Positions 60,736 through 64,000 of a stretch of 64,000 nt of DNA are shown piece by piece; within the stretch, counting starts at the first letter, position 1, and each line of letters begins with the position of its first letter. Made by a program: the position numbers and the translations under genes. This stretch comes from Microbacterium timonense (GTDB lineage: Bacteria > Actinomycetota > Actinomycetes > Actinomycetales > Microbacteriaceae), in the NCBI RefSeq assembly GCF_900292075.1, contig NZ_OLMV01000002.1, positions 434,001 through 498,000 of the forward strand, written 5' to 3'. The notes below the pieces were generated by a model. The model did no database searches, was not told the DNA's origin, and saw only the letters and a program-made list of their open reading frames with translations.

Positions 60736-61991
60736 GCCTGACGCAGACCCTGAGTCGTGTCGTCATCGACGAAGACCCCGACGCGTACGTCGCCGCGCAC
60801 GGCTCCCTCGATGAGTCCGTCGCGGATGCTCTGCTCACCGACCGCGAGCGGGAGATCCGCGCCCTCACCCGTCGCGTCGTCGCCGAGGAGGTCGCGCCGC
60901 GTGCGGCCGAGACCGATCGGACCCACGAGTTCGCCGGCCAGGGGGTGCGCGCTCTGGCATCCGCCGGCTTGGGCGGACTCGTCTTCCCCGAACGGTTCGG
61001 CGGATCGGGAGACAGTCACGTGGCCTACGCGGTCGCCATGGAGGAGATCACGGCCGGCTGCGCCGCGACGAGTCTCGTCTACATGACTCAGACCCACGCG
61101 GCATACCCGATCCTTCTTGCGGGCAGCGAGGAGCTGGGGCAGAAGTACATCCCGGATCTCCTCGCCGCGAGGACGTACGGATCGATGGCGATCACCGAGC
61201 CGGATGCCGGCAGCGACGTGTCCAGCATCCGCACCCGCGCAGCGCGGGCCGCGGATGGCGAGTCGTACGAGATCTCGGGGGCGAAGACCTTCATCACGAC
61301 GGGTGACCGGGCGGACGTCATCGTCTGCTTCGTGACCGTCGATCCGAAGCTCGGCAGGGACGGCGTCACGGCCTTCGTCGTCGACGGCGACGCGCCGGGC
61401 GTCGAGACCGGCGCTCCGTTCGAGAAGATGGGCATGCACGGCTCCTCCACCGCCGAGGTCTTCCTGCACGGCGTTCCCGTGGCCGCGTCGCAGCGCTTGG
61501 GCGGCGAGGGATCCGGATGGCAGATCGTCATGTCGTCGGTGATCAAGTCCCGCATCAGTGCAGCGGCCCAAGGGGTCGGCCTGGCGCGAGACGCCTACCT
61601 GCGCACCCTCATCGCGCTCCACCGCATCCACGGCCCCCGACTCCCGGAGGACATCACTTTCGAGCTCGCTCAACTGCGCGGCGACATCCTCAAGGGTCGC
61701 CTGCTGCTGCTTGCCACAGCGCGCGAAGTGGATCGCTCCGCGCACCCTTCGACCGCACACATCGCGATCATGAAGCAGGCATGCACCGATCTCGGCTGGC
61801 GGACCGCCCTCACGGCGACGGGTCTGCTCGCCGCCTATGGAGACCTCGCCGACCTCGGGGTCGAGCGGACCCTTCGAGACGCCAAAGTCACCCAGATCTA
61901 CGACGGGACGAACGAGGTGCAGCGCCTCCTCATCGCCCGCGACACGCAGCGCCGGGACCCGGCACCCAAGCCCCAGGGAGGCATCCGATGA
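60732..61991 (+). CDS. Acyl-CoA dehydrogenase
   Basis: A 419-residue FAD enzyme. The FAD/substrate motif is MAITEPDAGSDVSSIR near residue 155, then FITTGDRADV, EKMGMHGSSTAEVFL, and QIYDGTNEVQRLLIAR. The catalytic base in the last block is normally Glu (Y-E-G-T); here it is Asp. It would introduce the double bond of a beta-oxidation cycle, with electrons going to ETF. The N-terminal region of about 35 residues (MSLTQTLSRVVIDEDPDAY) is longer than in typical short-chain members. Confidence 0.92.
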   Translation: MSLTQTLSRVVIDEDPDAYVAAHGSLDESVADALLTDREREIRALTRRVVAEEVAPRAAETDRTHEFAGQGVRALASAGLGGLVFPERFGGSGDSHVAYAVAMEEITAGCAATSLVYMTQTHAAYPILLAGSEELGQKYIPDLLAARTYGSMAITEPDAGSDVSSIRTRAARAADGESYEISGAKTFITTGDRADVIVCFVTVDPKLGRDGVTAFVVDGDAPGVETGAPFEKMGMHGSSTAEVFLHGVPVAASQRLGGEGSGWQIVMSSVIKSRISAAAQGVGLARDAYLRTLIALHRIHGPRLPEDITFELAQLRGDILKGRLLLLATAREVDRSAHPSTAHIAIMKQACTDLGWRTALTATGLLAAYGDLADLGVERTLRDAKVTQIYDGTNEVQRLLIARDTQRRDPAPKPQGGIR

Positions 61992-62866
61992 CCGATACCG
62001 CAAGGACCGTGGCGGTGCTCGGCGCCGGCACGATGGGATCAGGAATCGCCACGGTGATGGCGCGCGGTGGCCAGCGGACCATCGTCTATGACCTCGATGA
62101 TGTCCGGGTGAAGGGCGCGGTGGACTACGTCCACGGCTTTCTCGACAAGAGCCTCGCGCTGGGGAAGATCGGCGCCGATGCGGCCGCGCTCGCCAAATCG
62201 AGAGTGACCGGCACGACCGACCTGGCAGATCTCGCCGGGGCCGACGTCGTCGTCGAGGCCGTCTTCGAGGACCTCGCGGTGAAGAAGGACCTCTGGGGTC
62301 AGCTGGACGATATCGTCGACGAGCGGACGCTGTTCCACACGAACACCTCTACGCTGTCTGTGACCGCCATCGCCGCCGGATCGAAGCACCCCGGGCGCGT
62401 CGTCGGAACCCACTACTGCAATCCCGCCCCGCTGATGAAGCTCGTCGAGGTCGCCGACGGTCGGCACACCGCGGACTGGGCCCACCAGGCGACGCTCGCG
62501 TTCCTCTCGGAGGTCGGAAAGACCACGGTGGTCACGAAGGACCGGCCCGGCTTCATCCTCAATCGGTTCCTGATCCCGTGGGAGAACAGCTGCATCGACG
62601 CGCTCGAGGCGGGGCTGGGCACGAAGGAGACGATCGACGCCGCCGTCACCGGCGCTCTCGGACACCCGATGGGGCCGTTCCGCCTCCTCGACATCGTCGG
62701 TCTCGACGTGCACTGGCAGGTCGCCATGCGCCTCTACGAGCAACTGCGCGAGCCGCGGTTCGCGCCCCCGCCGATGGTCGAGCGCATGATCGCCGCGGGT
62801 GACCTCGGCCGGAAGACCGGTCGCGGTTTCTACACGTACGACGACACCACACTCTTCGGCGCCTGA
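61988..62866 (+). CDS. 3-hydroxyacyl-CoA dehydrogenase (first of two)
   Basis: A 292-residue NAD-dependent dehydrogenase of the FadB2/PaaH type. The cofactor site is VLGAGTMGSGIATVMARGG near the start. The catalytic His is in GTHYCNPAPLMKLVEV, and RPGFILNRFLIPWENS carries the Asn. The C-terminal domain ends KTGRGFYTYD. It oxidises a 3-hydroxyacyl-CoA to the ketone. Its ATG overlaps the previous stop. It is homologous to the next gene but clearly divergent, so the two may handle different chain or ring intermediates. Confidence 0.92.
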   Translation: MTDTARTVAVLGAGTMGSGIATVMARGGQRTIVYDLDDVRVKGAVDYVHGFLDKSLALGKIGADAAALAKSRVTGTTDLADLAGADVVVEAVFEDLAVKKDLWGQLDDIVDERTLFHTNTSTLSVTAIAAGSKHPGRVVGTHYCNPAPLMKLVEVADGRHTADWAHQATLAFLSEVGKTTVVTKDRPGFILNRFLIPWENSCIDALEAGLGTKETIDAAVTGALGHPMGPFRLLDIVGLDVHWQVAMRLYEQLREPRFAPPPMVERMIAAGDLGRKTGRGFYTYDDTTLFGA

Positions 62867-62896
62867 GACGCCTCGATCGGATGGACGGGAGCTGAC

Positions 62897-63757
62897 ATGA
62901 CACTCTTCGGCAACACAGCGGTGGTCGGTTTCGGCAGGATGGGCGGCGGCATCGCGCAGGTGATCGCCCAGAGCGGCCGGAACGTGACGGTGCTCGAGAG
63001 CGACTCCGGGCGCGTAGACGCGGGCTTCGCAGCGGTGCGTGAGTTCCTCGACGCAGGCATCGCGCGCGGCAAGGTCACCGAGGCGCGACGAGACGAGGTC
63101 CTCGGCCGCATCCGGGGGACGACCGCCGTCGAGGAGCTGGCGGATGCCGAGCTCGTGATCGAGGCGGCCACGGAACGCCGCGACGTGAAGCGCGCCATCT
63201 TCGCGGACGTCGCGGCGGTCGTATCGCCGAACTCGGTGGTCGTGACCAACACGTCGGCGCTCTCGGTGTCGGACCTCGCCACCGCGATCCCGCAGCCGCA
63301 GCGCTTCGCGGGGTTGCACTTCTTCAATCCCGCGCAGCTGATGCGCGTCGTGGAGATCGTGAAGGGACTGGCCACGTCCCCCGAGGTCATCGACAGCCTC
63401 GTGCAGTTCGTCGTCGAGATCGGCAAGGATCCCGTGCCGGTGAAGGACCGTCCGGGCTTCCTGGTCAATCGGCTGCTGATGCCGTATCTGAACGATGCGA
63501 TCCAGGAGCTCGACGACGAGCTCGCGACGGCCGAGGACATCGACGTCGCGATCCGGCTCGGACTCGGCTACAAGCTGGGCCCGTTCGAGCTTCTCGACCT
63601 CATCGGACTCGACGTCCATGAGCACGCGACACGCAGCGCCTATGACGCGACCCTCGATGCCGCGTTCGCGCCGCCCCCGCTCCTTCAGGCGATGGTTGCC
63701 GCCGGCAAGCTCGGCAACAAGTCCGGCGGGGGCTTCCGAGAGGCGGTGCAGTCATGA
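62897..63757 (+). CDS. 3-hydroxyacyl-CoA dehydrogenase (second of two)
   Basis: A 286-residue paralogue of the preceding enzyme: VVGFGRMGGGIAQVIAQSGR (cofactor site), GLHFFNPAQLMRVVEIV (catalytic His), RPGFLVNRLLMPYLND (Asn) and GNKSGGGFREAV at the end. The usual GAGxMG is here GFGRMG. It starts at ATG 62897, 30 bases after the first enzyme, and overlaps the next crotonase gene by 4 bases. Confidence 0.92.
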   Translation: MTLFGNTAVVGFGRMGGGIAQVIAQSGRNVTVLESDSGRVDAGFAAVREFLDAGIARGKVTEARRDEVLGRIRGTTAVEELADAELVIEAATERRDVKRAIFADVAAVVSPNSVVVTNTSALSVSDLATAIPQPQRFAGLHFFNPAQLMRVVEIVKGLATSPEVIDSLVQFVVEIGKDPVPVKDRPGFLVNRLLMPYLNDAIQELDDELATAEDIDVAIRLGLGYKLGPFELLDLIGLDVHEHATRSAYDATLDAAFAPPPLLQAMVAAGKLGNKSGGGFREAVQS

Positions 63758-64000
63758 CGCGCTATGAAGACGTGGTCCTCGAACGCCGCGGCCCGGTGCT
63801 GGTCGTCACGATCAACCGTCCGGAGGCCGGCAACAAGCTGCGCCCGCGCACGTGCCTCGAGCTCGTCGACGCGTTCCGCGAGCTCCGCCTCGACCCCGAG
63901 CTGCGCGCGGCCGTGCTGACAGGGCAGGGAGACAGGTTCTTCTGCATCGGCGGCGAACACGACGAGACCACCTCCGTCGACCCGTCCCAGGTCATCCCGA
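63754..64000 (+). CDS. Enoyl-CoA hydratase/isomerase family protein, partial (cut at window end)
   Basis: The first 82 codons of a crotonase-family gene: MTRYEDVVLERRGPVLVVTI, NRPEAGNKLRP and AVLTGQGDRFFCIGGEHDE. The oxyanion-hole segment has C-I-G-G-E-H instead of the usual S-A-G-A-D. It is the ninth gene of the operon that begins at 56103; the operon continues to the right. Confidence 0.85.
   Translation, partial: MTRYEDVVLERRGPVLVVTINRPEAGNKLRPRTCLELVDAFRELRLDPELRAAVLTGQGDRFFCIGGEHDETTSVDPSQVIP

Noticed and set aside
1-64000. CRISPR array, rRNA operon, complete tRNA, riboswitch or prophage
   Set aside because: No regularly spaced repeats, no rRNA-like sequence, no complete cloverleaf, and no phage structural genes were seen. 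Only integrase fragments and one tRNA 3' end are present.

Overview
The window is high-GC actinobacterial DNA. Codons end almost always in G or C, genes are packed with 4-base ATGA overlaps, GTG/TTG starts are common, and the regulators and fused peptide-type ABC proteins look like those of Microbacteriaceae (a Microbacterium-like soil or plant-associated organism). The lineage is inferred from protein resemblance only. No rRNA, complete tRNA, CRISPR array or intact mobile element was seen.

Region 1 (1-6.5 kb) holds the end of a sugar ABC transporter operon (two permeases), a translationally coupled pair of GAF-ANTAR proteins, and a MarR regulator with two palindromic operator candidates facing a small membrane protein and a frameshifted DUF2316 gene. 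Region 2 (6.5-13.6 kb) has a decayed L-rhamnose mutarotase gene behind an intact-looking promoter, an esterase, a LysR regulator and a three-gene catabolic unit (amidohydrolase, metallo-beta-lactamase fold, FAH family). It ends in the fused remains of two glycosidase genes.

Region 3 (13.6-22.1 kb) is a minus-strand operon of a peptide-type ABC transporter followed by a GH3 beta-glucosidase. A divergent TetR gene and a paired operator candidate lie upstream. Together with the glycosidase and rhamnose remnants it looks like a plant-polysaccharide locus that is partly eroding. Region 4 (22.1-27.3 kb) has an esterase and a double-hotdog thioesterase around a gene graveyard: a VKOR fragment, two oppositely oriented integrase fragments and the 3' end of a tRNA-Ser gene (a likely attachment site).

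Region 5 (27.3-64 kb, cut off at the right edge) is a large catabolic island. It encodes a PHBH-type FAD hydroxylase, a vanillyl-alcohol-oxidase/eugenol-hydroxylase-like flavoprotein, two acyl-CoA-dehydrogenase-fold monooxygenases (one fused to a quinone oxidoreductase), and a flavin reductase fused to an IclR effector domain. It also has two paralogous zinc dehydrogenases, an SDR, an FAH-family enzyme, an acetoacetate-CoA ligase and an extradiol dioxygenase. A long operon follows (thiolase, PcaC-like protein, CaiB-type CoA transferase, enoyl-CoA hydratases, acyl-CoA dehydrogenase, two 3-hydroxyacyl-CoA dehydrogenases), along with two import systems (peptide-type and ribose-type ABC). The set suggests uptake of an aromatic or cyclic compound, side-chain oxidation, ring hydroxylation, ring opening, and beta-oxidation to acetyl-CoA; the substrate cannot be read from sequence. 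Two FCD-type GntR regulators sit inside the island. A recurring 10-base element, GTCC(A/G)ACATT, lies in front of most of its transcription units, which suggests one regulon.
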